A DNA stretch of 64,000 nucleotides, taken from the NCBI GenBank assembly GCA_950097015.1, contig CATNEN010000001.1, positions 19,038,501 to 19,102,500 on the forward strand, read 5' to 3'. Below, piece by piece: positions 27,798 to 38,902 of the stretch (the first letter of the stretch is position 1; each line of letters opens with the position of its first letter). Below the pieces are notes generated by a model. The model was not told where the DNA came from, ran no database searches, and saw nothing but the letters and a program-made list of their open reading frames with translations. The translations under genes were made by a program, and so were the position numbers. This stretch comes from Macrostomum hystrix (lineage: Eukaryota; Platyhelminthes; Macrostomidae).

Positions 27798-30529
27798 CTA
27801 ATCAACACCAGAGAGAGGAATCACCAGCCATGCCTTTCCGGTCTTGCGCGGGAACAGAAAGCACTTCCTGTGGGGAGTGCCAGTAACAAAAGATCGTGTT
27901 TTACAATAGACTCCGATACCCAGTTTTGAGGACGGATATGGATAGTCATACAAGTCCTTTTGCAGCGACAGAATATTGCCAGTTACTTGGTCACCAAGAA
28001 CAGAAGTAATCCGAACAACTGAGCCATTCACGATGCAACAGTTGTCGGGCATCTTAACAGAGTACTTAATGGGCTGAATTGGGTTGCTGACTAGTAAGTC
28101 GCGAAGTGAAAGCATTTGATTTAGCAAGTAAGATGATACAAAGCGCGTTACTCGAAGGCGACCCTTTAAGTGAGAGAGGTAGTTCTCATATGGAAAGGCC
28201 GAAAAGTTGGACACACTTCCACGTTGCCTCGCGTATTGAAACAAGTGCAAAAGAACGTGAGCATTGTGAGTCATGAAACTGTTGCCGTACAGTTGAGCTG
28301 CGTCATACACAAAAAGTTTCATGGCAGATTCAGCGGCATCAAGAAGTTCAGGCTGTGGGCTATCAGAGCAAAGAACAAAACAGGCAAAGTGAAATAGAAG
28401 AAAATGCCTGTACAACTCTGTTGGCAGAAATTTGCGAAAAAAATACAATGTCCACGTGCGGAACTCGCTGGCTTTGAAATGTCCTTGTTCTCGGTCGATT
28501 CTCCGAGGGCGTCTTTGGAAATTTGTCGGTGTATATAGCGCACGTGATTCGGCAAAATCAGAAAGAGCGGAAACTTGATCCGGCCTAATTTTGCGCCGCC
28601 GTCCGTCATCCACCGCAAAGAGGAAGGTGAAAAGACGCCTAGCGACGCCTAGAAAGAGCAGGTGCATTGGCTCCGGTGGGCAAGCATCAGGTAGTTGCAA
28701 GCCTGGCAGTGACAGGAGCGGACTTGGTTCATGCCGCTGGTTGGATTCCCTGTAGTTGTTGGCGATAAAGACTAGTAATAATAATAATTGATTACACCTG
28801 CCCCAATCGACAGCACAGCCGCAGCTAATGCGCGGCGCATCTGAAGGCTGCGTACGGCTGCTCAGTCCATGGACTGGGGGGACGCCACACCCACCTTCAA
28901 TTACCCCAGCTAATGCTGGTACCTATTTAACAGCTGGGTGAACCGAAGCACTGCAGAGTTAAGAGTCTTGCTAAAGGACACAAATTGTTTCAGTGGAGTC
29001 GGGAATCGAACTATTGTATATTATTGTATATTGAATATTGTATATTTATATTGTATATAGTAAGTATGTGAATAATTGTTGAGATTTATAAGGATAGACA
29101 TATAGACAGTATGAATCGGAATCACATTTCTTTAGTTGCCATATCCTGATACAACCATTTGAACATTTATATGATAACTGATTCACGTATTAAGACAACG
29201 TCAGGTCAGGTTCGTAGACATGTAAAAAACATGTCATATATCCTGCCATGTAGGCGTATACAGATGTATAAGCTGGTATACAAAATTCGCAAAAGCACAC
29301 ACACATACACACAACCCCATGCACACACATGCACCTATTAAAACGATAATCCTCAGCTGTGCGACACTCTCCGACTTCGACAGGGTAGACTATTCGCCGG
29401 TCGACCGTCTGGGCTACCATTCTGCAGTAGGGGCAGCCGTGATGTGCGTTGTGGCCCAAAGTTGCGGTAATGAAGGACCGCGCTGGCGTGTCGCAAATGA
29501 ACGTGATGTTCCTGATGTGGATTAGCACCCCATTAACTTCGACAAAGTCGGTCTTGAAGGACTGCAGCTCCTTGATAAAGTCGGCCAGGTACTCGGTAAG
29601 AGGTGGTTTACCCAACCCAGCATACACAGCAACAGGAAGTGGGCGACAGAACCTCGAAAACTTAACGATAATAGGCCATGCCGCGTAATTTGACGAATTG
29701 TAAATCGGCATTCCGTCAATACCAACATCAATGTCCAGTTCCAACCTTGCTCTGTCATTCTGGGTGGCTTCCGGATTTCCAAGATCCAACATGCCGCCGC
29801 GAATCAGGAACGCCAGGTTCGAAGCAATACCGATGTAGGAGAAGTGTCCACTACCCATGGTGTACTTTTGTATTTGTACTGCTTCAGCCGAAGGTTCTTT
29901 GCGCAGACGGTGCACTGTTCTTGCGACCGGCAGGCCTCGGCAGACTAGAGCATTGAGCAGGAACTGCATCGCTCGATGTGAGATGTTGTAACGAACGAAG
30001 AATATTAGAAGCTCCTCATTCAGGCTCTCCAATGATGGCTTTGCTGTTTGGCCTGGGTCCCCATCTTCCGCATCTGTTGACAAGTGATCGGCGTAGTCGA
30101 ACTCATCAGCCTCACTTTCGTCGAAAGCCTCGTTAATAGCTGATAAATGCATGGGGTCACAGGCATTGACACCGGCACTGGTAGAATCAGGCCGCGAATC
30201 CTCAGGTGGAATGAGGCTTGCGCCATCTGCATGGGAAGATGCAACCTCCTGATTGAAAATAAAGAGGAAAAAAAGAAGACGATGAAACTGTGCATAAAAT
30301 TCGAGGCAATCAATCAAACCTATCACCCTGTCAATCCTGCCTGTCTGCCCCACCCTCGTCAAATTTCTTCACAAACTTGCATGAAACTTAAATAGAAACT
30401 CAATAAAAATTGAAAACTCACTTGGTCCATTTCAACATCACTGTCCGCAAAGTCAAGTAGGTTCTTTGTGAACCAATTTTGAAACTTTCGTCGTTGGTTC
30501 GTGTCGCCTTTAGTCCGTCTTTTAGACAT
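27798..30529 (-). CDS. CACTA/EnSpm-like transposase, three exons, apparently intact
   Basis: Reading leftward, exon 1 is 30529-30422 (starts MSKRRTKGDTNQRRKFQNWF; donor GTGAGT), exon 2 is 30248-29335 (acceptor TTTTCAATCAG; donor GTGCAT) and exon 3 is 28749-27798 (acceptor AACTACAG). The phases fit at both junctions and give one uninterrupted frame of 657 residues. Motifs match the animal CACTA transposase group: DVGIDGMPIYNSSNYAAWPI (first catalytic aspartate), FCRPLPVAVYAGLGKPPL, FICDTPARSFITATLGHNAH with HHGCPYCR (second aspartate and metal-binding residues), PPEPMHLLFLGVARRL, NFQRRPRRID, and HVLLHLF...NFSAFPYENYL. The protein should cut and join element ends in the nucleus. A SINE (28771-29011) lies inside intron 2. 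A different gene starts 455 bp away on the other strand. Terminal inverted repeats were not found. Confidence 0.75.
28771..29011 (-). mobile_element. SINE in intron 2 of the transposase gene
   Basis: From right to left: reversed box B (GTCGGGAATCGAAC), CTTGCTAAAGGACACAA, AACAGCTGGGTGAACCGAAG, AATGCTGGTACC, CAGTCCATGGACTGGGGGG, CGCAGCTAATGCGCGGCGC and an (AAT)n end near 28771. The 5' part of the head is missing. Lying between the inferred donor and acceptor, it does not interrupt coding sequence. Confidence 0.75.
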
Positions 30530-30984
30530 TTTGTGAGTAAGTGATGGTTATCAAAGGCTAATAGATGGGATATATTGAAAATAAAATTGCTGTAAATTAA
30601 CCCGGGAAAATAATATTACTATAGCCTAGAAGTCTGTAAATTATAATTCACTAATTTACTACAATTGCTAGTTTACTTGCCTTTGTCGAGACTCGAGTCG
30701 AGTTGGCTCAGCTCGGCTCGCTCGGCTCGGCTCAAGCCGGTTCGGCTCGCTCTTGGCTCGGATTGGCTCTGTCGGATTCCGCGCGGCGCGGGCACGTTTT
30801 CATTGGCTTGTGTCCAATAAATCTTTGAGAAGGCGGGGACCCACCTGTGGCATATCTGCACGTATGGCTCATATATAAATAGATAATCAATCGTTGTTGA
30901 GCAATTTTATAGTTGCAACTTCTCCCACCAGATCACTAAAACTCCCTCAACTAACTTCCTTCAACCTTCCTTCAACAAACAAAA
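30530..30984. promoter_or_regulatory. Central bidirectional region of CACTA-like element 1
   Basis: This 455-bp interval separates divergent start codons. Its right part (30680-30890) has TCGGCTCG repeats, CGGATTGGCTCTGTCGGATT, TTTGAGAAGGCGGG and CATATCTGCACGTA, all repeated at 33540-33690 before another accessory gene. TATATAAATA at 30871-30880 is about 110 bp before the plus-strand ATG. Confidence 0.6.
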
Positions 30985-31428
30985 ATGAATAACAACAGCA
31001 GCGACAGCAACAGCATCGACAGCAGCCAATGCCATGTCCATGGCCTTGATGTCCACAATGAGTTCCACTTTCATTTGTTCCCGGCACCGTTCCGGGCTAA
31101 CATTCTGGCCAATGCCGCCACCAAACTGGATGAGGCCATCCAGTCGTGCCTCGTCGCTGCGGAAGAGATGGCGGCGACAGTGGCCTGGACGCCCGCACGG
31201 CGCCGGGCACAGGACGCGCTGAATGAAGCGACGCGTCGTGTGAATCTGGCCATGATTCGGATGGCCAGAGCTCGCCGCATAGCGGCGGGCCTGGACCCAT
31301 ATGTGAGTAGTCGCTTTTGAATATTATTACTATTAGAATATTTATTAACGCATCTGATCTGATAACCGAGCTAAATAAGCTAAATGAAACTGAAACCCAT
31401 ATTTATATCGCAGCCGGGCGTCCTGTGA
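30985..31428 (+). CDS. Small helical protein, head-to-head with the transposase
   Basis: ATG 30985 follows a TATA box and a pyrimidine-rich leader. Exon 1 (30985-31302) ends before GTGAGT; exon 2 (31414-31428) follows TTTATATCGCAG and adds PGVL-stop, giving about 110 residues (111 if the intron is retained). The N-terminus is N/S-rich (MNNNSSDSNSIDSS) with HVHGLDVHNEFHFHLF. The rest is a run of alanine/arginine-rich helices: ANAATKLDEAIQSCLVAAEE and RRVNLAMIRMARARRIAAGL. AATAAATAAAT near 31553 could be the polyadenylation signal. No family is recognised. Its promoter resembles that of the 33786 gene, though the proteins are unrelated; it is probably an accessory gene of the transposon. Confidence 0.5.
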
Positions 31429-31559
31429 ATCGCTGCAGGGCAGCAGATCGGCTGACCGGGACCGGCTGACTGACTGGCGCCAATAATTTATAAATAACTG
31501 TATCAATGTTGTGTTCAATATTTATGTACAAATACGCACGCGCACATTTTTAAATAAAT

Positions 31560-32744
31560 AAATCTTTAAAAAATACTTTTACACAAAAAATACACAAGCC
31601 ATAATTTTCCAACGTCGCCTTCACTTTTTGTGTGCCACTGGCACGGTTGGATTTCCGTAGTTGTTGACTTGACAATAAGGAATAGTTTTGTATATACATA
31701 GTATTAGTATGTGAAACCTTATTGAGAAATCAAAGGACAGTTATACCAGTCTGAATCGGAATCATAGTTCTTAAATTGCCATATTACGATACACCGAATT
31801 GCAGCTTTATATTATTACTGATTAACGTAATAAAACAAGGTCAGGTTCGTAGACATGAAAATCACATTTTATAATCCTGCATGTATGCGTACATGTTATG
31901 TGTAAGCAGGCATAAAAAATTACGTATTACGCTCTCGAACATCATTAGTCCTTCCTTGTCATACATTTCGCTTGCCGCAGTAACTGCAGTGACCATCTAT
32001 TAGCTACTTTGATTGAGAAGTGAGAATTGACTATATACCGCTGTCTTTTAATTCACTCCTTCAATTTCACAACTCTATACCTGTGATGTGCTGTAGACTG
32101 CCGAGCAGCCTCCAGGCAATCGGAGAGTCAGGCTGTTCTAGGTCTGTGGGAGGGCTAGGGTTGGTAGTTAGTGTTTCCCGTGCACTGTCACCTCCGCTCG
32201 CCACCCCCTCCGCTCTCTCTCTTTCCAGCTCTGTCTGCGCACTGAGTCACATTGCACACCATGGTGCAATCGCTTAAGTTCGGAAGAAGACTGGCAAAAC
32301 AACGCTCAAATGCTCCTACTATAAGTAGAGCACAGTCCGACGAATCCTTGAGATTGTGTTAGTGTCATGGTAGCACTATTTCTTTATATTGATGGCACTT
32401 TCTTGTCTCCAGTCTTCATGCTTCTTGAGCCCTCGGGGTCTCAAACATCTGCTAATTTATTGCGAAGCTAAGACCGTATACTGCGTTTAGAAGCAGAGTG
32501 TACCGTCTGTTTCAGTGCAGAGTGCTAAGACTTAGGAATCATAGATTGATTCAATCACAGACCGAGGAAACTTAGCAATTGAAGCCTGACTACCGGATTG
32601 TTCCTCTGCTAGGAAGCATCTGCGTGTGAGGCCGGTAAAATCTCCTCTCTGAATCCAGTGTCCTGTCTTGGTCATTTACCAATTGTGTGTGCCACGCTAC
32701 CACAGGTACAACACCTGTCTTATGTCGATTCTCATCCCTATCTC
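31560..32744. other. No gene recognised
   Basis: Mixed AT-rich DNA. Open frames around 32020-32277 lack coding character. The AGGTTCGTAGACATG region (31840-31870) resembles 29205-29225, pointing to a dispersed repeat piece. Confidence 0.45.
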
Positions 32745-33030
32745 ATTTCTAATCTCTCATCTGTCTCATCACTCATCTCTCAACTGTCTCATCACTCATC
32801 TTCCAACTGTCTCATCTCTCAACTGTCTCATCACTCATCTCTCAACTGTCTCATTACTCATCTCTCAACTGTCTCATCACTCATCTCTCAACTGTCTCAT
32901 CACTCATCTTCCAACTGTCTTATCTCTTAACTGTCTCATCACTTATCATCTTCCAACTGTCTCTTCTCTCAACTGCAGTCTCACCCATCTTATTCACACT
33001 GTCTCATCCCTCATCTCTCAATTGTCATTA
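32745..33030. repeat. Minisatellite, TCATCACTCATCTCTCAACTG unit
   Basis: Tandem 20-25 bp units alternate CATCTCTCAACTGTCTCAT and CATCTTCCAACTGTCTCAT. The serine-rich open frames across it are repeat artefacts. Confidence 0.9.
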
Positions 33031-33527
33031 GTTGTTGCAAAGTTGCAGTACTTTACTTGCAGCTTGCCTCTTAAAATATTGTCTTTATAGTTCGAAATAA
33101 AAGAGTAGTGCGCACGAGTCGTACAAATCGTTTATATGAGAGACGGTTACAAGACAGCATACATTGTTGATAACGCATCCCAAATTATTTAGCTATTTAG
33201 TTAAAAAATACACATGAAAGAAATTAATTCTGTTGTCAGCTGCTGTAGGCTCAGCATATGCATAGTAGGCGTGTCTAGCAAGTCTAGTAATCATGAGTTC
33301 TGAGTTCTGACCGGCAGATTGTAATGATATCATTGCAACGATTGCTAGATAAGCTAGACTATCATGCATATTGTAATAATTGCATCGCAACGGAAAAAGA
33401 GAATCACCATCAACGCTAGTAGATGGTGATCAACGATATTAAAACGCAAACTACAGTAAATATGCCCGGTAAATTACAGATACTTACAATTACAAATTAC
33501 AATTAATTTAATTACTACAAAAGCTAG
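33031..33527. other. No gene recognised
   Basis: AT-rich DNA with no convincing frame or array. Confidence 0.5.
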
Positions 33528-33785
33528 TTTGCCTTTGTCGAGTCATTCGCTCGAGCCGTTCGCTATTGGCTCGGCTCGCTCCAACCGGATTGGCTCTGTC
33601 GGATTCCGCGCTTTTGCATTGGCGCTTGTCCAGTAAAGCTTTGAGAAGGCGGGGTCCCAACGGAGCATATCTGCACGTACGTAGCTCGTATATCAATCTT
33701 TGTTGAGCAAGTTTTTAGTCTCTAGAAAATTTCTAGCTACTTAATCTCTCAAATTCTAATATTGAAGCTATTATAAAAGCTTAAA
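33528..33785 (+). promoter_or_regulatory. Promoter homologous to 30680-30890
   Basis: CGGATTGGCTCTGTCGGATT, TTTGAGAAGGCGGGGTCCC, CATATCTGCACGTACG and TTGTTGAGCAA appear in the same order as at 30735-30905. TATATCAA replaces the cleaner TATA box. Two different downstream genes share this control region. Confidence 0.6.
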
Positions 33786-34130
33786 ATGCAGTCCAATCGC
33801 TATATTGTATTTTTCTCTAATGATGGTGAAATTTTAGAAGTAGATGAGACAGAGATTATGCTTGGTGAATACCAGGATTTTGACTGGGCCAGCATGGAGC
33901 CTTCGGAACTGTACTCAGCTACGAGAATTGAGGTGAGGGCAGAGTACAGTGGCGAATGGTATGACGCCGTTCTCCTCCAGGTGGTCACTGACCCAGAAGT
34001 GGACAGCACGCCAACCGTCCTTCACCTGCGGAGAATGCGCACCATCAAGAAGAAAAGTGTGGACTCGCTGCTGAAGGCCGTTTGTCGGGTGAATGCCGGG
34101 CGCCACCGAAGCCGATTGGGAGCCATTCAG
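33786..34130 (+). CDS. Accessory-gene first exon, paralogue of the 43713 gene
   Basis: Starting at ATG 33786, 115 codons run to a splice donor (CAG|GTAGGA at 34131). The peptide begins MQSNRYIVFFSNDGEILEVD and includes EVRAEYSGEWYDAVLLQVV and LRRMRTIKKKSV. It aligns without large gaps with the first exon of the 43713 gene (MKFLIVFEADRQVIEIEESD ... CTAKYAGCVYAAEVLQVY), and both exons end in the same phase after nearly the same length. The frame continues to 34244 if unspliced. No matching second exon was found downstream, so this is probably a remnant of another CACTA-like element. Function unknown; short beta-rich N-domains like this precede DUF4806-type domains in animal transposon proteins (inference). 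Confidence 0.55.
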
Positions 34131-34244
34131 GTAGGACATTACAACTTGTACTATAACAGATTGAGTTTGTCAATAAGCAGAATAGCTGCCTGTGATGGCC
34201 AGGACTGCAGACCCTCAGTCTGCACGCCTGGCCGGGAACTTTGA

Positions 34245-34660
34245 CTGCACAAAACTAACTGTGTCCTGTCTGCTTGCACTCAGTGTGGGGGCCACTGACT
34301 GACTCATGGGCGCTGTACGCTTCTTAACTGACTGCGCACCGAGTTTCCCGTTGTACGTTCACATGCCTTTCCCTGTGCTTGTTGTAGCCTGCTTTGTCAT
34401 AGGCCCAGAGCCCTCAAATATAATGTTGAGCCTGACTGGTTGAGCTCCACACACTCTTCTGTTCCTCCTTTTCTGTCTGCTCCCAGTGAGAGCCGAGACA
34501 CTTGAAATTGGAGTTCGTTTTGACTTCTAACACAAGTCATTACACTGCCTATCATCACATTTACTTCTAAAATTAAAACAGAACATTACTACCTCGGAGA
34601 GCGAGAGGGAAGCTTCCGAGGCCATAAATCAGAGGAATGTGGGCTCCAAAGCAGCTCCTC
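34245..34660. other. No gene recognised
   Basis: A possible acceptor (CTTGCACTCAG at 34283) leads only to a four-codon frame. Otherwise nothing is seen. Confidence 0.4.
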
Positions 34661-35034
34661 GAGTGGAAATCATTTGAAATCATGAAACCAACTCAGTCGT
34701 GTAGGAAATCATTTCTATATTGATTTTCAATTGAATCCCACTCGATAAAGTGTGCTCAAATCTATTGGGACACCGATGACAGCCATATACTGCTGACATA
34801 GTCACAGTCAAGATAAAATTTTCTAGGTGACTTTCCAGGTTAATAAGTTCGAGTGGAAATCATTTGAAATCATGAAACCAACTCAGTCGTGTAGGAAATC
34901 ATTTCTATATTGATTTTTAATTTAATCCGACTCGATAAAGTGTGCTCAAATCTATTGGGACACCGACGACAGCCATATACTGCTGACATAGTCAGAGTTA
35001 AGATAAAATTTTCTAGCTGACTTTCCAGGTTAAT
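34661..35034. repeat. 190-bp satellite dimer
   Basis: Two tandem 190-bp units start GAGTGGAAATCATTTGAAAT (34661 and 34851) and include CGTGTAGGAAATCATTTC and GTGCTCAAATCTATTGGGAC. The reverse complement, also as a dimer, is at 49064-49392. Confidence 0.9.
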
Positions 35035-35279
35035 ACGTAAGTCATAATACGTAATACGTAATACAGGTAAGTCAGTTCTTTAAAATGGCATGAGCAAGTC
35101 AGAAAGAGATCAAAGAAAAGAATTGATCGACAGTGAAAGCATTTAAATTTTTTGTTTCGCATTAGTTGATTTCTAATGCGGCGACATCGGAACTGACTCT
35201 CGTAGGTACCAGTTAAGTTTGGCATGCTTATAGTCACTCTTTAACTGAGCATATTTTGATTTATTTATTTAATGATTTG

Positions 35280-36145
35280 TATTCAACACAACAACAATGA
35301 TACAACATTGATACGATACAACGATACAATGATACAACGATACAATGATACAACAATATATAAAAATTTAAAGCTCAGTTTAATGACAATTATCCCAGAT
35401 CCTCAGTTTGGTTACAATCCCAGATCCTCTGTTTGGTGACAATCCCAGATCCTCAGTTTGGGACAATCCCAGATTGGTGATAATCCCCCAGATAAAAAGT
35501 TTCAAACAATGAAATGAACTAAGCATTGATACAACACTGATACAACACAACAACAATGATACATTGATACGATACAACGATACAATGATACAACAATATA
35601 TAAAAATTTAAAGCTCAGTTTAATGACAATTATCCCAGATCCTCAGTTTGGTGACTATCCCAGAACCTCTGTTTGGTGACAATCCCAGATCCTCTGTTTG
35701 GGACAATCCCAGATCCTCAGTTTGGTGACAATCCCAGATCCTCAGTTTGGGACAATCCCAGATCCTCAGTTTAATGACAATTATCCCAGATCCTCAGTTT
35801 GGTGACAATCCCAGATTCTTAGTTTCGTGACAATCCCAGATCCTCAGTTTGGTGACAATCCCAGATCCTCAGTTTAATGACAATTATCCCAGATCCTCAG
35901 TTTGGTGACAATCCCAGATCCTCAGTTTGGTGACAACCCCAGATTCTCAGTTTCGTGACAACCCCAGATCCTCAGTTTCGGGACAATCCTAGATCCTCAG
36001 TTTAATGACAATTATTCCAGATCCTCAGTTTGGTGACAATCCCAGATCCTCAGTTTGGTGACAATCCCAGATTCTCAGTTTCGTGACAATCCCAGATCCT
36101 CAGTTTCGTGACAATCCCAGATCCTCAGTTTGGGGACAATCAGTC
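35280..36145. repeat. Compound tandem repeats (ACAATGATAC and 25-bp CCCAGATCCTCAG)
   Basis: AT-rich blocks of ATACAACGATACAATGATAC (35280-35360 and 35530-35600) flank arrays of a unit close to GACAATCCCAGATCCTCAG plus TTTGGT. A block of about 240 bp is repeated as a higher-order unit. No coding potential. Confidence 0.9.
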
Positions 36146-36229
36146 CATGACAACTAAATAAAAAAACGACGAAACTAATTCACTAAGTTGACTTATGCTG
36201 GAATGCCGGATGCTGTTGCCAGGGGCCGG

Positions 36230-36598
36230 TTACCAAGGACGCCACACAGGCTGGGCTCCCTCCTGGTCCATCGACTGGCTAGATTCTTCGTCAGTAGACA
36301 AAGCCGACACCGTTGATGAGGCCGAAGACTTGCAGCAGAAGCTCATGGCCGTAGATTGAGTCTTGGCTGAGCCATTCAGCAGCAGCTCCACAGTCAGCTC
36401 CAGGATGTCGGCCTTCTCTAGGCGCTTAATCCGGTACGGTTTTATCACCTTGTTGGCCTGCAGCAGCTCTTTGAGTCTGTCCAAGCTGGCATTATTTCTG
36501 GCTCTGCGCTGCTGCTCCATCACCTGCTTGCTGATTCTCCTATGCTCCATCAACTCTACTGGGCGCGTGGTTTGTGTTTTTTTAATTCGGAGCTCCAT
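36230..36598 (-). CDS. HES-like bHLH repressor ending in WRPW
   Basis: This single-exon ORF of 122 residues has a basic helix-loop-helix domain at about 18-74: RRISKQVMEQQRRARNN, SLDRLKELLQ, then RLEKADILELTVELLLNG. The LEKADILELTV helix 2 is diagnostic of HES/E(spl). The last four residues are WRPW, the peptide that recruits Groucho/TLE corepressors, so a nuclear transcriptional repressor is expected. Oddities: at 122 residues it is far shorter than usual HES proteins, there is no Orange domain, the linker is only a serine/glutamine-rich tail, the family's basic-region proline (K-P-x-M-E) is glutamine here, and the E-K/R-R-R core reads EQQRR. The start is the first in-frame ATG. TATAAAAT-like words lie at 36624-36638, oddly close to the ATG. 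Confidence 0.85.
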   Translation of the reverse strand: MELRIKKTQTTRPVELMEHRRISKQVMEQQRRARNNASLDRLKELLQANKVIKPYRIKRLEKADILELTVELLLNGSAKTQSTAMSFCCKSSASSTVSALSTDEESSQSMDQEGAQPVWRPW

Positions 36599-36765
36599 CG
36601 AAATTTCGAAATCGACCGGCCGAGTTTATAATTTTATAAGTACCCCTGCACCGCCAACCCCCTGTTTCCTTTCCTCTATCCCCGCTTCACTCGTGAAATG
36701 AATTCTGTTCCAGAATGTTCTAGAATGTTCTGCAGTTTTAGCTGTCATGTTCAGCCTAGATTCTC

Positions 36766-36965
36766 CCAAATGTGCCTTATCTAAAAACAAACCTCATAAG
36801 CAAACAATATAGATGATCTTCGTTGCAACGAGCGTGTGAAAAGAAAAAATGACTGTCAACACAGGTGGACAGGCGGCTTATTCTGAAGTTCTGACGGGCT
36901 TTAAGTTCTCTGAGTCGTTGTTCCCTTTGAGAAAACAAACTTCAGAATTTTTAGATAAGGGTCAG
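36766..36965. mobile_element. Candidate MITE with CCTTATCTAAAAA termini
   Basis: CCTTATCTAAAAAC at about 36774 is matched by its reverse complement AATTTTTAGATAAGG ending near 36961 (13 of 14 bases), enclosing about 160 bp without an ORF. The left end recurs at 9590 (CAAATGTGCCTTATC). A clean target-site duplication was not seen. Confidence 0.45.
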
Positions 36966-38321
36966 CATGGCGTAACCCAGTCCATGGACTGAACACTTCT
37001 GCAGCCAGCAGCTTGATCTTCGTAAAAATATTTTGTTTTATAAAATTAAAAAGCGAGAAAACCAAAACCGAATTGATATTTAGAACTGCAGCAGCATTAC
37101 ACAGTTGTAGTTAGAATTTTCATAATGTACAGCGCTAATTTCCTACGGCATTGTCAGTCTTGACGCCACTTTGGCTTAACAACAGCCAGTGAAAAAGTGT
37201 TTTTGTCCTTCAAAAAGCCAGTCACACAGCAATAGTTAGAAAATCATAAAAATATTTCATATATCACATACTTCTCAAACGTAGAATTTGAGAATTCACA
37301 TTTATTTTGGCTTGAGCAAATCACTTTTTAAGCTGCAATGCACTGCAAACCTTTGTTTTCACTTTCACTTTCACTTCTCCGGTAATCTAATGCAAGTGTG
37401 AAATTTCAAACCGATAAACATAAGTTTACACTGAAATTAATTAGACAAGACGAAATAAATACAAAGACTCATGAGATTTTTTCCTGCCATTTCTTCACGA
37501 AACATAGCTGGAAAGTTTATTTTGCAAAGCTAATTATTATTATTATTAGTATTATAGCATTTAATTGCTAGGAATTTCAGCCATGTCATAATTATTTGAG
37601 TTGGCATTTGTATTTAGAGTATGTTATATGAATACAGCAGCAAAGTGTGTTCTTATGAAGTTTGTGTATAGGTTCTGAAATATTTATGCACTGTAGCTAC
37701 AGTTTTTACAGAAGGCACATTTTTACCATTTTACCTTTAAGTCTCTTATAGCAGCTCAAGTTCTGTGTTTATCTATATTAGCAAATTTTGAAATGTCAAC
37801 TAGGGATAAAAAGAGGGCCTCAGTTTAATCAATATTCATAAAGGCATTCAGAACAAGATTAGTTTATTCACACTTAAGTCAATCATGTCTTTTTGGTTGG
37901 CACTCAACAGGCTGTTGTTGATTGTTGGCCATTCAGCTTCAACACCAGACTCATATTCTTGGGACTCCTTGTCCTGTTAGATAGGCTCTCCTTGTCCTGT
38001 TAGGTGTGAGAGGTGAGACAGTTGGTTTGCTGTTTGTATTTAGATCTATAGCTAGGCAAGAAGGGGCAGAAGGCTGATAAGAGCTTATAAAGGAAAGTTA
38101 GCTATATTAGGTTAAATAGGACCACAATTGAGGTAATTATACATGGCTGGTATGAACTGTGTATGGGGCTTGAGCATAAATGTACAAGATCTGATAGCTC
38201 AAGTGTACACTCTAGTACATCAGATAACTCAGTAAAGATAAATAGCAATGCCACAATTCTAGCTAGTGTTATAAAGACCTGGGGAAAATAGTGTTCATAA
38301 ATAAATAGTCACTAGCTAGAG
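36966..38321. other. No gene recognised
   Basis: AT-rich DNA. Notable only for short direct copies of CTCCTTGTCCTGTTAG near 37965 and 37987. No coding frame supported. Confidence 0.5.
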
Positions 38322-38726
38322 GAATTTCATAAACAGCAGTTTCAAGGCAAACAACTGCTCATGCAGTATCAAAACCAATAGCTCAAGGCAAACTGCTGTG
38401 CGTGCATTATCAAAACTGAGAGCTCAAGCAACCAGCAATTGTGTGTTGGGTATCTTGGGCTGGGTTGGGCTAACACTGAGAAATGATTATGTACTCAAGC
38501 ACTTACCATAGCCTTTAATCATATGTGATTAGTTCTCATATGCCCTTAGCTATACCATGAGAGTGAAGACAACCAGAAGCCACAATTCCAGCTAGTGAGC
38601 CAGTGTGATAAAGACCTGGTAAAATAAAGTTGATAAATAAATAGTCATTATAAGGAAATTTCATAGCAAAACTGTACCAGACCAAATAACTCTAGTGTAC
38701 ACTAGGATCACTTATATTGCTTGTAG
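38322..38726. repeat. Duplicated block, copy 1
   Basis: About 400 bp starting GAATTTCATAAACAGCAGTT repeat at 38903 with few changes, offset 581 bp. It contains TACCAGACCAAATAACTCTA, also met near 26260 and 39264, linking it to a dispersed family. Confidence 0.9.
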
Positions 38727-38902
38727 AAACAAGAAGAGAAGAGGAGAAAAAAGGACAGGAGAGAAGAGGAGAGGAAAGAAGAGCAGAGGAAAGGAGGGGA
38801 GAGGGGGAGAGGAGAGAAGAGGAGGGGGAGAGGAGAGGAGAAGAGGAGGGGGAGAGGAGAGGAGAAGAGGAGGGGGAGAGGAGAGGAGAAGAGGAGAGGA
38901 GA
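38727..38902. repeat. Polypurine (GA/GGA) tract
   Basis: About 175 bp are almost pure purine: GAGGAGAAAAAAGG-type then GGAGGGGGAGAGGAGAGGAG repeats. The strand asymmetry allows triplex (H-DNA) formation. Open frames on both strands are artefacts. Confidence 0.9.

Noticed and set aside
31034-31300. Alternative frames on both strands over the small helical gene
   Set aside because: The frame with the leader, TATA box and splice donor is better supported.
32658-33090. Serine/leucine-rich ORFs across 32658-33090
   Set aside because: They are translations of a TCATCTCTCAACTG minisatellite.
36624-36638. TATA box for the HES-like gene
   Set aside because: The TATA-like words lie only 26-40 bp before the ATG, which would place the transcription start at or after it; kept as a comment only.
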